From Paenibacillus sediminis (GTDB taxonomy: Bacteria > Bacillota > Bacilli > Paenibacillales > Paenibacillaceae), in the NCBI RefSeq assembly GCF_017873765.1, contig NZ_JAGGKP010000002.1, positions 1-64,000 on the forward strand: a stretch of DNA of 64,000 nt, given 5' to 3'. The notes under the pieces were generated by a model, which ran no database searches, was not told where the DNA came from, and saw nothing but the letters and a program-made list of their open reading frames with translations. Shown piece after piece: positions 10,548 to 19,914 of this stretch. Both the position numbers and the translations under genes were made by a program. Positions within the stretch are counted from its first letter, which is position 1. Each line of letters opens with the position of its first letter.

Positions 10548-11416
10548 TATTGATATTCCTTTAACGTTAGTAGAAACGCCCTCAATCCTTCTCGCCAAGG
10601 ACGTAAATCCGTCAGACCATTCGCTCGAATAGATAGATGTTCCATAACTGAATTACGAGGTCTAGGTGCAGGACGAGGAAACTCTTCTGTAGTGCACGGC
10701 TCGACTCGAGCCGTGATCTTCATTTGAAGGAGATCCTCAGCATCCTCAAGAATGGCTTTAGTAAATTCATACCACGTACACTCACCCGTATTTGACGCAT
10801 GGTAAATGCCATACTTTTCAGTCGTCACAAGCTCTAGCAAGAAGTTGGCAAGATCAACAGTATACGTAGGAGAACCTTTTTGGTCATGGACTACCTTGAG
10901 TTCAGGCTTCTCTTGACCTAGCTTAAGCATCGTTTTCACAAAGTTATGTCCATGTATTCCATACACCCATGATGTCCGTACAATAAAATAGCGAGAAGAT
11001 AGGCTTTGCACCAAAATTTCACCCGCACGCTTGGATTTACCATAAATGCTCTGCGGATTCGTATTGTCGTACTCATGATAAGGAAGCTCTGAAGTGCCAT
11101 CGAACACATAATCCGTACTGATGTAACACACTTTTGCTCCAATAGCTTCAGCCGCGACTGCAATATTACGAGTCCCCATAGCATTCACTGCATACGCCTG
11201 ATCGATATCCGTTTCCGCCGCATCTACTGCAGTATAAGCCGCACAGTGAATGATGACATCAGGATGAAATTCGTTTACGAGTGTAAAGCACTGCTCTTGA
11301 TTCGTTATATCTAGCATCTGCCGATCACACCCTAGTAAGGTGTGACCAGCTTCTGCAAAAAGAGACACAACATCTTGTCCTAGCTGTCCGCTCGCTCCCG
11401 TTACTAATACTTTCAT
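10547..11416 (-). CDS. rmlD: dTDP-4-dehydrorhamnose reductase RmlD
   Basis: A 289-residue short-chain dehydrogenase that makes dTDP-L-rhamnose, the last step of the pathway. Seen: the nucleotide-binding VTGASGQLGQDV, INCAAY-type IIHCAAYTAVDAAE, STDYVFDG, and the YGKSKRAGE active-site region (Tyr and Lys). ATG 11416 overlaps the rmlB stop in an ATGA tetranucleotide, so translation is coupled. Length and motifs are normal for the family. Confidence 0.96.
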   Translation of the reverse strand: MKVLVTGASGQLGQDVVSLFAEAGHTLLGCDRQMLDITNQEQCFTLVNEFHPDVIIHCAAYTAVDAAETDIDQAYAVNAMGTRNIAVAAEAIGAKVCYISTDYVFDGTSELPYHEYDNTNPQSIYGKSKRAGEILVQSLSSRYFIVRTSWVYGIHGHNFVKTMLKLGQEKPELKVVHDQKGSPTYTVDLANFLLELVTTEKYGIYHASNTGECTWYEFTKAILEDAEDLLQMKITARVEPCTTEEFPRPAPRPRNSVMEHLSIRANGLTDLRPWREGLRAFLLTLKEYQ

Positions 11417-12435
11417 TTGAAATCTCCAAAGCGAATTCCATATTGTTTCTCATAATACTGTTCGTACTCACCGGACTGAATACGCATCCACCATTCTTGG
11501 TTATTTAGATACCAATCAATGGTCTCTTTAATTCCAGTTTCAAAAGAGTGCTTTGGTTTCCAGCCGAGTTCAGTCGTAATTTTCGTTGGATCAATGCCAT
11601 ATCGTCTGTCATGCCCAGGGCGGTCTTGTACATAAGTGATAAGAGATTCTGGTTTGCCTAACTGCTCTAAAATAGTTTTAACAATGTGAACATTTGTCCG
11701 CTCGTTATTACCGCCAATGTTATACACTTCGCCGTCCTGTCCCTCATGTATAACTAAATCAATGGCACTGCAATGATCCTCAACATACAACCAGTCACGA
11801 ATATTGAGTCCATCTCCGTACACAGGAAGCGGCTGATCGTTTAATGCTCTTGAGATCATGAGCGGAATAAGCTTCTCTGGGAACTGATATGGTCCATAGT
11901 TGTTCGAACATCTTGTAATATTGACTGTAATCCCAAAAGTCTCATGATATGCACGCACTAACAAATCTCCGCCCGCTTTACTAGCTGAGTAAGGGCTGTT
12001 CGGTGCAAGGGGTGTCGTCTCAGAAAATAATCCAGTTTCTCCTAACGAACCGTATACTTCATCAGTAGATACTTGTACGAACTTCGTCACTCCATATTTC
12101 TTTGCAGCGTCTAGCAGTACTTGAGTACCAAATACATTGGTCTTCACAAACACATCTGGTTCCAAAATGCTTCGATCCACATGTGATTCAGCTGCGAAAT
12201 TGACAACCACATCAATACCTTGTTGGAATACTTCATCTATCGCTTTAGCGTCACGAATGTCAGCTTTGATGAATGAATAGTTTGGATTCTGTTCAACAGA
12301 TTTTAAATTTTCTAAATTTCCCGCATATGTAAGAGCATCAATATTTACAATCTCGTAATTCGGATGTTCACGTAGCATATACATTACAAAGTTACTTCCA
12401 ATAAATCCGGCGCCACCAGTTACTAGCAAGTTCAT
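11413..12435 (-). CDS. rmlB: dTDP-glucose 4,6-dehydratase RmlB
   Basis: A 340-residue extended SDR that turns dTDP-glucose into dTDP-4-keto-6-deoxyglucose with bound NAD+. Seen: VTGGAGFIGSNF at the N terminus, NFAAESHVDRSI, the catalytic STDEVYG and YSASKAGGD (YxxxK), and NITRCSNNYGPYQFPEKLIPLMI, a hallmark of RmlB. ATG 12435 follows AGGAGG. It sits third in rmlA-rmlC-rmlB-rmlD. Confidence 0.97.
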   Translation of the reverse strand: MNLLVTGGAGFIGSNFVMYMLREHPNYEIVNIDALTYAGNLENLKSVEQNPNYSFIKADIRDAKAIDEVFQQGIDVVVNFAAESHVDRSILEPDVFVKTNVFGTQVLLDAAKKYGVTKFVQVSTDEVYGSLGETGLFSETTPLAPNSPYSASKAGGDLLVRAYHETFGITVNITRCSNNYGPYQFPEKLIPLMISRALNDQPLPVYGDGLNIRDWLYVEDHCSAIDLVIHEGQDGEVYNIGGNNERTNVHIVKTILEQLGKPESLITYVQDRPGHDRRYGIDPTKITTELGWKPKHSFETGIKETIDWYLNNQEWWMRIQSGEYEQYYEKQYGIRFGDFK

Positions 12436-12449
12436 GAAGTGCCTCCTAT

Positions 12450-12995
12450 TTAAAAGTTAAGTTCCGCATCTTTCAAAAACGGATGACGTGTATCCTTATC
12501 TGATAGGATCGGATTTGATGTAGGCCAGTCGATTCCAAGAGCAGGATCGTTCCATAAGATGCCGCGGTCATGCTCTGGAGAATAATATTCATCTACTTTG
12601 TATAATACTTGAGTGTTAGGTACGATCGTGCAGAATCCGTGCGCAAACCCTTTGGGTACAAGTAATTGCCGATGGTTATGCTCACTTAATATGACACCGA
12701 GCCATTGACCGAACGTTCGTGAACTGTGGCGAATATCTACAACGACATCATAAATCGCACCTGATAGAACACGGATCAACTTTGTTTGTGCTTTAGGCGT
12801 TAATTGATAATGTAACCCTCTAATGACTCCTGCTTCCTTGGATAAAGTATGATTGTCTTGGATAAAAGAATAATCAAGACCATTAAGATCAAAACGAAAG
12901 GCATTGTAGCTCTCCATGAAATATCCACGACTATCTTCATGAACCACTGGTTCAACTAGACAAACACCTTCTAATTTTAAAGGAGTTACTTTCAT
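12450..12995 (-). CDS. rmlC: dTDP-4-dehydrorhamnose 3,5-epimerase RmlC
   Basis: A 181-residue cupin enzyme that epimerises C3 and C5 of the 4-keto sugar. Seen: DSRGYFMESYN, GVIRGLHYQ with the catalytic histidine, VVDIRHSSRTFGQW, and GFAHGFCTI with YKVDEYYSPEHDRGILWNDP. Length is normal. ATG 12995 follows AAGGAG and lies 16 nt after the rmlA stop. Confidence 0.97.
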   Translation of the reverse strand: MKVTPLKLEGVCLVEPVVHEDSRGYFMESYNAFRFDLNGLDYSFIQDNHTLSKEAGVIRGLHYQLTPKAQTKLIRVLSGAIYDVVVDIRHSSRTFGQWLGVILSEHNHRQLLVPKGFAHGFCTIVPNTQVLYKVDEYYSPEHDRGILWNDPALGIDWPTSNPILSDKDTRHPFLKDAELNF

Positions 12996-13011
12996 TACAA
13001 TTGCTCTCCTT

Positions 13012-13755
13012 CTACAATTTCAATTTCCCCATCTCTTCTCCGAAGGTCAGATCTTTAGCTAGCTCGTTCGCACGAACCAAAGATGGGTGTGTTCCAGCAT
13101 CTGTCCACCAGCCGTTTAGAATATCAAAGGTTAATTCGTTGCGTTTAATATATGCATTATTTACATCCGTAATTTCTAATTCTCCACGATTAGATGGCTT
13201 AAGACCTTTAACAATATTAAATACAGTATGATCAAACATATAGATACCAGTAACAGCATAATCGCTTTTAGGTTTTTGCGGCTTCTCTTCAATAGAAATA
13301 ATCTTATCTCCCTGAAGTTCTGCGACACCATACCGCTGAGGATCGTGAACTTGTTTGAGGAGAAGTTTGGCGCCACGTTGTTGTTGTCTAAAGTTCCGCA
13401 CATATTCAGAAATTTTATCTTCGAATACATTGTCTCCAAGAATAACAACCATCTGGTCTTCACCTACAAATTGTTCAGCTAAGCCTAGCGCTTGTGCAAT
13501 ACCCCCTGCCTCATCCTGAACTTTATAAGTAAAGCATACTCCCATCTCTCGACCACTTCCGAGCAGATTAACAACATCCCCCATGTGTTCCTTACCAGTG
13601 ACAATTAGAATATCTGTAATGCTGGCCTCTCTTAATTTTTGGATAGCATGAAATATCATAGGGTATTTCCCTACAGGTAACAGATGCTTATTAGTCACTT
13701 TCGTCAATGGATACAATCTAGACCCAGTACCTCCAGCGAGTACGATACCCTTCAT
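13012..13755 (-). CDS. rmlA: Glucose-1-phosphate thymidylyltransferase RmlA (short form)
   Basis: A 247-residue nucleotidyltransferase joining dTTP and glucose-1-phosphate. The signature LAGGTGSRLYPLTKVTNKHLLPVGKYPMI is at the N terminus and ILGDNVFED holds the metal aspartate. It is shorter than the 290-residue E. coli type because the C-terminal allosteric segment is missing, as in the Bacillus SpsI type. It is the first gene of the rml operon, behind GAGGAGG. Confidence 0.94.
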   Translation of the reverse strand: MKGIVLAGGTGSRLYPLTKVTNKHLLPVGKYPMIFHAIQKLREASITDILIVTGKEHMGDVVNLLGSGREMGVCFTYKVQDEAGGIAQALGLAEQFVGEDQMVVILGDNVFEDKISEYVRNFRQQQRGAKLLLKQVHDPQRYGVAELQGDKIISIEEKPQKPKSDYAVTGIYMFDHTVFNIVKGLKPSNRGELEITDVNNAYIKRNELTFDILNGWWTDAGTHPSLVRANELAKDLTFGEEMGKLKL

Positions 13756-13841
13756 TATTTACCTCCTCTTGTCCATCTGATAATCCTAAAGTGTAAAACA
13801 GACAATTATTAATAATCGGTCTGAAATATCGCCAATCAATG

Positions 13842-13883
13842 TAAACTAATAGCCTCTTATTTTAAATAGAGGCTATTAGTTTA
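13842..13883 (-). terminator. Long perfect hairpin between the AT-rich island and the rml operon
   Basis: TAAACTAATAGCCTCT (13842-13857) pairs perfectly with AGAGGCTATTAGTTTA (13868-13883), a 16-bp stem with a 10-nt AT loop. It follows the stop of the exported unknown gene (13891) and precedes rmlA by about 85 bp, so it probably separates two transcripts. Confidence 0.75.
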
Positions 13884-13890
13884 ATTTTTA

Positions 13891-14475
13891 TTATTCTAAA
13901 TTATAAAAAAATTCACTTTTCTTTAACTTAAAGAATCCGAATATAAATAATAAAAAACAAAGAAAGTTAGCAGAAATAATAACTGGATTGTTTTGAATCG
14001 CTGAGGACAAAGTGCCAATAAACTTTTTGGAATAACGCCCATCCAATATAATCTCATCCGAAGAGAATGCTATTTTAGGATTCGTCGAAAACCAATAAAC
14101 ATTTTTTTCATCAATCAAATCAAATTTAACCTTAGCATAATTATTTTGTATTGGTTGGGAAACAGATGATAGATCGATATTGATTTCTACATTACCATTA
14201 CCATGCTCGTCAATAGAAAATGGAAATCGTTGCCCCTCCCATAATAGTTCTTTTCCATTAAAATCGTAGACATGATAGGATAAATAAACCTTTTTATTAT
14301 ATAGGTTTTTGTCTTTAAATTTAACAGTTACGCTAGCATCAAACTGCTTAGAGTACTGTTGCTCATTAGAATTAACTATAACACCTACATCTTTTAATGC
14401 GTCAGCGTTAACAGACAAATTATTAGTTGTCATGATACACAGAAAAAACAATGTCATAATGAAGATTTTTTTCAT
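13891..14475 (-). CDS. Exported, membrane-anchored protein of unknown function with an Ig-like domain
   Basis: A 194-residue protein not firmly recognised. It has a signal peptide (MKKIFIMTLFFLCIMTT, cleavage probably near 25), a beta-rich central domain, and a C-terminal membrane segment (about 165-184) with a basic stop, so the domain faces outward. The pattern around YLSYHVYDFNGKELLWEGQR...LIDEKNVYWF resembles the Ig-like domain often fused to polysaccharide glycosyltransferases and Wzt C-termini; this is from memory of the pattern. Coding is very AT-rich. It lies 9 nt after a GT gene, behind AAGGTGAG, and ends the island transcript. A role in glycan export or attachment is only inferred. 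Confidence 0.6.
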   Translation of the reverse strand: MKKIFIMTLFFLCIMTTNNLSVNADALKDVGVIVNSNEQQYSKQFDASVTVKFKDKNLYNKKVYLSYHVYDFNGKELLWEGQRFPFSIDEHGNGNVEINIDLSSVSQPIQNNYAKVKFDLIDEKNVYWFSTNPKIAFSSDEIILDGRYSKKFIGTLSSAIQNNPVIISANFLCFLLFIFGFFKLKKSEFFYNLE

Positions 14476-14484
14476 AATCTCACC

Positions 14485-16071
14485 TTAGCGCGCAGCTTTA
14501 TTGAATACTTCATTATACTCACTCACAACCTTTTTCCAATCTCTTTGACTAAATTTTTGATATAACTTGTCTTGTGCGTCGAATAACGTCTGTGCATTAT
14601 CAATTGCCCATACTATTTTTTCTGCAATTGAATAAGGATTATATGGATCAAATAACATAAGATCCTTTAAATTTGGGTCATCAATCTCAGAGCTAACAAC
14701 AGGAATATTACTCATCACAGAAGGGGTTCCTACCGAATAAGACTCGGAAAATGTAAATGGAAATCCACCTTCAAATAGAGTTGGATTCACTGAGCATTTA
14801 GCCAATTTATTCAAGGCGGCTAATAATTCAGAAGATATATTGTGCATGACAAAGATATCGTTTTCTAAGTTATTTGAATGAACATATTCTTTTATAGCTT
14901 CTTCCCTACGATAATCGCCTGTAAGAATTAATTTAATATTACCATGCATATCGTTATTTATAATCTTTATTGCTTTTATTAAATTAAATACATTCTTATG
15001 TGACCTGTATTGGGAAGAATAAATAACAAAATCCAAATCTTCAAAATCAACATTATATAAAACATGGCTTGAAGAAAAATTTGAATAAATATACTCATTT
15101 ACTATTTGTTTTGCATTTTGTTTAATCGTAAAAAATTTTTGGATTGATTTTGATATTTTTAAATGTTCATTCATATCAATATTGGCATGTTTAATAACTG
15201 TTATTTTATTGGGATCTACTCCACATTTATCAATTAAGTGGTGCTTTTTTACATGCTCACTATAACAAATTAAATGATCCGCTACTGCAATACTCTCACG
15301 TATTCTTTCATGAACGCGACCTACACCAGGAAACTGTGTTGGAAAATCATAAAAAACGATATCTGGAGCAGCTAGAATTTTCCGACAATTTAATCTTCTT
15401 ATTTGAGACCATATCATTGAAGGTATGAAACACACATCAATATCCGTGCGCTTATTAATCAGATCAACAACCCTATTGAGTTCATTATCAAGTACAACCT
15501 GATAAATCGCCCCTCTCCCATTGGTTAACAGCGGTTTTATTTTATTTAAAATCGAGTTATAAGGCAGTTGTTTAATCAGTATTCTTACTAACAGGTTGAT
15601 AAATTTAACAAAAAAATAGCCTGCTCCTGCCATTAATAAAAAAGGTAATAGGCATACAAAGAGTGACATGTATCCTAGGATTTTAAATAATACTATTAGC
15701 AAAGAATTAGCACTAAAGAAATCTATTGCAAGCTTCCTTAGTGATTCTAAAGTTGTTTTCTTAAGCTTCTTAATCAATTGATTTTTTTGATCGAATCTCG
15801 CTTTTTTAATGCGCCTTTCTATTAAGTAATTCTTAACTTTAACTCCTAAAGGTATATTTGAGGTCGATACTATTTCAAATCTATCTTCTGGAATTTTGTT
15901 GTCTTTGAGAAGTATCTGCACTGAATTAGTTAACCACTTAGGACAAAACAAAATAATATTTGTCTTTTTTTCATCATTTTCTTTTAGAATAAAAGCTAGT
16001 AATCTCCCTATTCCTTCTGTCGAAAGATTAGATCCAGGCTGGAAACCTAAAAAAACACCTGTTTTCTTCAT
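14485..16071 (-). CDS. Glycosyltransferase family 4 with internal membrane hairpin
   Basis: A 528-residue GT-B-like enzyme. The N-terminal part opens with TGVFLGFQPGSNLSTEGIGRLL. A hydrophobic region of about 50 residues (near 125-180) is inserted before the rest of the fold, and the C-terminal half has VIYSSQYRSHKNV, NIKLILTGDY and the donor-site pattern NPTLFEGGFPFTFSESYSVGTPSVMSNIPV. The start is ATG 16071, eight nt after GGAGG, overlapping the upstream stop as ATGA; a five-codon longer frame places its start inside the binding site. The sugar is unknown. AT-rich coding suggests transfer. Confidence 0.75.
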   Translation of the reverse strand: MKKTGVFLGFQPGSNLSTEGIGRLLAFILKENDEKKTNIILFCPKWLTNSVQILLKDNKIPEDRFEIVSTSNIPLGVKVKNYLIERRIKKARFDQKNQLIKKLKKTTLESLRKLAIDFFSANSLLIVLFKILGYMSLFVCLLPFLLMAGAGYFFVKFINLLVRILIKQLPYNSILNKIKPLLTNGRGAIYQVVLDNELNRVVDLINKRTDIDVCFIPSMIWSQIRRLNCRKILAAPDIVFYDFPTQFPGVGRVHERIRESIAVADHLICYSEHVKKHHLIDKCGVDPNKITVIKHANIDMNEHLKISKSIQKFFTIKQNAKQIVNEYIYSNFSSSHVLYNVDFEDLDFVIYSSQYRSHKNVFNLIKAIKIINNDMHGNIKLILTGDYRREEAIKEYVHSNNLENDIFVMHNISSELLAALNKLAKCSVNPTLFEGGFPFTFSESYSVGTPSVMSNIPVVSSEIDDPNLKDLMLFDPYNPYSIAEKIVWAIDNAQTLFDAQDKLYQKFSQRDWKKVVSEYNEVFNKAAR

Positions 16072-18308
16072 AGCAGTTTCCTCCATGCACTAGATACATC
16101 GTTTGTAAAATACCCAGTTTTATCATTGTTGTACTTAAATTCTGAAGGAGCTACTTCATCATGGATGGAAAGAACCTCGAGTAACACATTTTTATTCGTG
16201 TTAAATTTCTTATAATGAAAATTGTAATTCAAAATATCTTCGAATTCTTTATAAAACGGAAAATCATTTACTATTATCTGTTTCGAAAAATATGCCGCCT
16301 TAGCCAGTTTATAAAATATATTTTTCATGTTATGTGGGATTATTATTTTTTGAGCATGGGCATATAAAGCATCATATTCATTCTTTTCTAAATTTACATA
16401 TAAGGAAATATTGTTTTTCAAGAGATCTGATTTTTGGACTAATTCATTCAATTCCTCAAATAAACGACCATTTTTATCTTTAACATAATTATTAAAATAA
16501 ATTTTGATATTTAGTTCATTTCTATATAATTCAAAATACCCATTAACATCATCAAATAGTTTTTTTACTAATTCTGTTCTATTTAGGTCAGCCTCTATAA
16601 GGATATATCCTGTTCCTTGATAAATTTGGCTATTTAATTTTCTTTTTGAATAAGCAAATGGTATACGATATATTTTTTCTTTTTTGATACCTAAGTGTTT
16701 TATCAAGTCTATTTTTGTTTGTTGTGAATTTGTTAAAATAAAGGCTGCATTTTTTAAGTTGGAAATACGTGCAGAAGATATTGTTTCATAATGGCGATCC
16801 CCAATATTATCCACATAAATCCCGAAGGGTATTATTGGCGCTATAGGTTTCTCAATTTGGTGATCCAAAAACAGCCACAAATCAGCATCCACATAATTTT
16901 GTGCGTAGTCAACTGGTAACAAATAACTATCATGCCATAATGATTGATTTTTAAACATTAGAGCCAACGTATCTGAAACATGTTCAGCTGAAATACTTTC
17001 CATGGTATATTCTCTAAGTGTAACGTTTTTCTCCGTAAGTTCAGAGATATCGTTCTCAAAATCATGACTATCCTTATAAACATTTAAAATCAATCGATTT
17101 TGCGCGTTCAGTTCAATTATTCCCTGATACAACATAGATACCATTTCTATACTATCATCTAGATGACATTTTTCTTGTTCAATAGATGTAAACACCGCTA
17201 TTTTTTTAGGTGAATTGATATCCATTGAATTTATAGTTTCAACTATAGGCAAAAAGTTATTTTCCCATTCTTCTTTATTAAATTCGTAAGAAAACTTGTA
17301 TAAAATTTCCTTCTGATCTTGTCTAATATCTTCAATTAATTGAGCATCGCCATCTAATATTCTCTGAACCTTATTTCGAGCTTCATTTATATCCTTGCAA
17401 CGGCCTGCTTGACGCTTTCCACCAAGGAAACTTAAAAGCCCCCCATCCATATAGACCACTGGCATTCCAGCAATCATGGCTTCTAATGGATGATAATGTA
17501 AATGTCTAGGGTTGGTTGAATGATAATACATAACTTTACATTTTCTATACAGTTCATTCAATTCTTCTCTTTCTAGAAAACCAGTTACCTTATCATCATC
17601 TACAGGAACCGGTTGATTCCCTGCAATCAAGTAATCAAAATCTCTAAAATCTCTTTTAAATTCGTTATATACCTTCTCAGCTTCAGCCACATATTTTATT
17701 CTAGAGCAAAAGAATAGGAGTTTATTCATATCTCCAACCCATTGATTTTCTATATCATAAAATTCTAAAGGAAGGCCGAGCGGCATATAAATAGCATTTT
17801 TTTTATATATATCTTCTTCAACTTCCGCCAGATTAGGATAGCATTGAGAAAACCAGAATCTATCACTTATTTGTTGCAACTTATACTTGTCATTTCTTTG
17901 AAAATAATAATCTATCAACTCAGTGTAATTATTAAACTTGGATAAACCCACCCCAAAGGCACGAAAAAAAATATTCCCTTCAAAATTATGAATTAATTTC
18001 CGAAGTATAGAGAATGAAGTATCAGTATATGTAATTGCAGTTGCAAAATAAGAATTAATAATCTTCTTTATATTAAGCGGCATATCAACTAAAGAACAAA
18101 AATCATATTGATTCAGCGTATTTAGATCTTCTTCTGGAATTGTTAAAGTATGATCATAATCATACGTAATAGAACCACTTGCTTGTAATATTTCTTTCAA
18201 TGCAATTTTAGGAGTAAATATTTCAAATCCCAGATCTCTTATTAAAGGGAGCTCAAACTTGCTTAATGTATCGTGATTTAGTAGCCACAATATCCTTTTT
18301 GCTTTCAT
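16068..18308 (-). CDS. Large two-domain glycosyltransferase
   Basis: A 746-residue protein. The first half ends with a GT-B donor-site pattern, HYHPLEAMIAGMPVVYMDGG, preceded by LLFFCSRIKYVAEAEKV. The second half, from about 375, again looks GT-B like: IAVFTSIEQEKC, DLWLFLDHQ, a linker FILTNSQQTKIDLIKHLGIKKEKIYRIPF typical of GT4 interdomain regions, and a weak C-terminal donor half. It may add two sugars, or the second half may be degenerate. ATG 18308 follows TTGGAG. It lies directly after the ABC exporter ATPase gene and is AT-rich. The fold call rests on motifs seen by eye. Confidence 0.6.
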   Translation of the reverse strand: MKAKRILWLLNHDTLSKFELPLIRDLGFEIFTPKIALKEILQASGSITYDYDHTLTIPEEDLNTLNQYDFCSLVDMPLNIKKIINSYFATAITYTDTSFSILRKLIHNFEGNIFFRAFGVGLSKFNNYTELIDYYFQRNDKYKLQQISDRFWFSQCYPNLAEVEEDIYKKNAIYMPLGLPLEFYDIENQWVGDMNKLLFFCSRIKYVAEAEKVYNEFKRDFRDFDYLIAGNQPVPVDDDKVTGFLEREELNELYRKCKVMYYHSTNPRHLHYHPLEAMIAGMPVVYMDGGLLSFLGGKRQAGRCKDINEARNKVQRILDGDAQLIEDIRQDQKEILYKFSYEFNKEEWENNFLPIVETINSMDINSPKKIAVFTSIEQEKCHLDDSIEMVSMLYQGIIELNAQNRLILNVYKDSHDFENDISELTEKNVTLREYTMESISAEHVSDTLALMFKNQSLWHDSYLLPVDYAQNYVDADLWLFLDHQIEKPIAPIIPFGIYVDNIGDRHYETISSARISNLKNAAFILTNSQQTKIDLIKHLGIKKEKIYRIPFAYSKRKLNSQIYQGTGYILIEADLNRTELVKKLFDDVNGYFELYRNELNIKIYFNNYVKDKNGRLFEELNELVQKSDLLKNNISLYVNLEKNEYDALYAHAQKIIIPHNMKNIFYKLAKAAYFSKQIIVNDFPFYKEFEDILNYNFHYKKFNTNKNVLLEVLSIHDEVAPSEFKYNNDKTGYFTNDVSSAWRKLL

Positions 18309-18328
18309 ATAAACATCTCCAATTTATT

Positions 18329-19072
18329 TCAAATTGAACTTTTATAAAAATCTATTACTTCTTCTGGGGCGCCATCTTTAATAATTTGTCCTTGCTTTAT
18401 TAAAATAACTCTGTTACATATTTCTTTTATGGTTGAAAGATCATGTGATACAAGCACAAGTATCTTTGCCTGCCCCATAAGACCTAGCATTCTTTCCTTT
18501 GCTTTTGCAGCGAATGAAGCATCCCCTGCTCCAATAACCTCATCAAGCAACAGAATTTCACCAGGAATAGATGTGGATATCGAGAAAGCAAGACGAATAA
18601 GCATCCCTGCAGAATACGAACGAATAGGATAATCTATGAATTCTCCTAGCCCGGCAAAATCAATAATTTCTTGCTCTTTTTCCTTTATCGTTCTAGGTGT
18701 CTCACCAAGTAGAAGACCACGATACATAATATTTTCTCTGCCAGTTGATTCAAGATCAAAACCTAGTGCTAAATCAAACAGTGAACGAATATTCCCCTTC
18801 ACATCTAGCGTTCCAGATTTAATGGGATATATTCCAGCAATCGTCTTTAATAACGTACTTTTCCCCGCACCATTATGACCTATGATCCCTAACTTCTCCC
18901 CCTCATTAATTTTGAGGTTGAAATCTTTCAATGCATGTACATCTTCAAGTTTTTCTTTTTTCTTTTGTAATTTAAGTAGTGCAAACACTTCTTGTTTTAA
19001 AGTAGTTGCATTATATATATGAGAAGGATAGAAAAGGTTTACATTATTCATTTGAATGTAACAGTTGTCCAT
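18329..19072 (-). CDS. Polysaccharide ABC exporter, ATP-binding protein (Wzt/TagH/KpsT-like, short)
   Basis: A 247-residue ABC ATPase. Walker A is GHNGAGKST (about 68-76), the signature is YSAGMLIRLAFS, Walker B is EILLLDEVIGAGD and the switch is LVSHD. The sequence SLFDLALGFDLESTGRENIMYRG is characteristic of the polysaccharide/teichoic acid export subfamily. The C-terminal carbohydrate-recognition domain of large Wzt proteins is absent, so recognition may lie elsewhere. ATG 19072 follows AAGGA by about 11 nt, and the permease gene ends 20 nt upstream. Confidence 0.92.
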   Translation of the reverse strand: MDNCYIQMNNVNLFYPSHIYNATTLKQEVFALLKLQKKKEKLEDVHALKDFNLKINEGEKLGIIGHNGAGKSTLLKTIAGIYPIKSGTLDVKGNIRSLFDLALGFDLESTGRENIMYRGLLLGETPRTIKEKEQEIIDFAGLGEFIDYPIRSYSAGMLIRLAFSISTSIPGEILLLDEVIGAGDASFAAKAKERMLGLMGQAKILVLVSHDLSTIKEICNRVILIKQGQIIKDGAPEEVIDFYKSSI

Positions 19073-19092
19073 TACTCAACGTCCTTAATATT

Positions 19093-19878
19093 TTATAAAT
19101 AAAATATAACTTTATGTTGATTCCTTTTATTTAATACGCCAGCAATAAAAGCAAATATAACAATTGTGATTATTGTAAAGAAGTAATCGCTAAAGGATGG
19201 CATAATGCCATTTAAAAATGGATTTCGAACAAGGTTCAATATATGTGTTATAGGATTCAAATAGAATGCAGTCGCTAGAGTAGGACTGGATATGAACATC
19301 TCCCTCTTGAAGAAGACAGGTGAAACATACCAAACTGCCTGAATAACCAATGCCATCACTTGGGGATAGTCTCTATACTTAGCATTTACAAAACCTGCAA
19401 TTGTCGTAATCGCCCAAGACAGCAAAAAATATAATAATGTAGTTAATGGTAATGTCACAATTCCTAAAATTATATTCTGTGGTTCTATAAATACCACCCA
19501 CAAGGCAAGTGAAGCCATAGCAATGATAAATGTTATAGTAAACACTAATGCGGTCTTCAGTGTATATATGAGAACCGGATGATTAAACTGGCGAATATAT
19601 TGTTCACCAGACATTATGGAATGACCGCCTCCAATAAATGAAGAGCTTATAAGTTCCCATACAATTAATCCTGATAATACATATGGTGCATAATCCGAAA
19701 AAGACATTTTAAATACTACACCAAAAACAGTTGACATAAGCGCCGTAAGTAAAAGTGGATTCAAAAACGTCCAAAATATTCCTAACTTTGAACGTCTGAA
19801 TTTATTCTTCAACTCAGCCCTTACTAAATATGACCAAAAATACCTCGTCTGATAGATCTTCTTTATATATTCACTCAA
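19093..19878 (-). CDS. Polysaccharide ABC exporter, permease (Wzm/TagG-like)
   Basis: A 261-residue ABC-2 type permease with an amphipathic start, the RAELKNKFRRSKLGIFWTFLNPLL motif of the family, and six membrane segments. With the neighbouring ATPase it should move an undecaprenyl-linked glycan across the membrane. The start is TTG 19878, seven nt after GGAGG; a TTG eight codons earlier has no binding site. Confidence 0.92.
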   Translation of the reverse strand: MSEYIKKIYQTRYFWSYLVRAELKNKFRRSKLGIFWTFLNPLLLTALMSTVFGVVFKMSFSDYAPYVLSGLIVWELISSSFIGGGHSIMSGEQYIRQFNHPVLIYTLKTALVFTITFIIAMASLALWVVFIEPQNIILGIVTLPLTTLLYFLLSWAITTIAGFVNAKYRDYPQVMALVIQAVWYVSPVFFKREMFISSPTLATAFYLNPITHILNLVRNPFLNGIMPSFSDYFFTIITIVIFAFIAGVLNKRNQHKVIFYL

Positions 19879-19914
19879 GACCTTACCTCCGTGTGCAAAC
19901 AATTTAACATTTGC

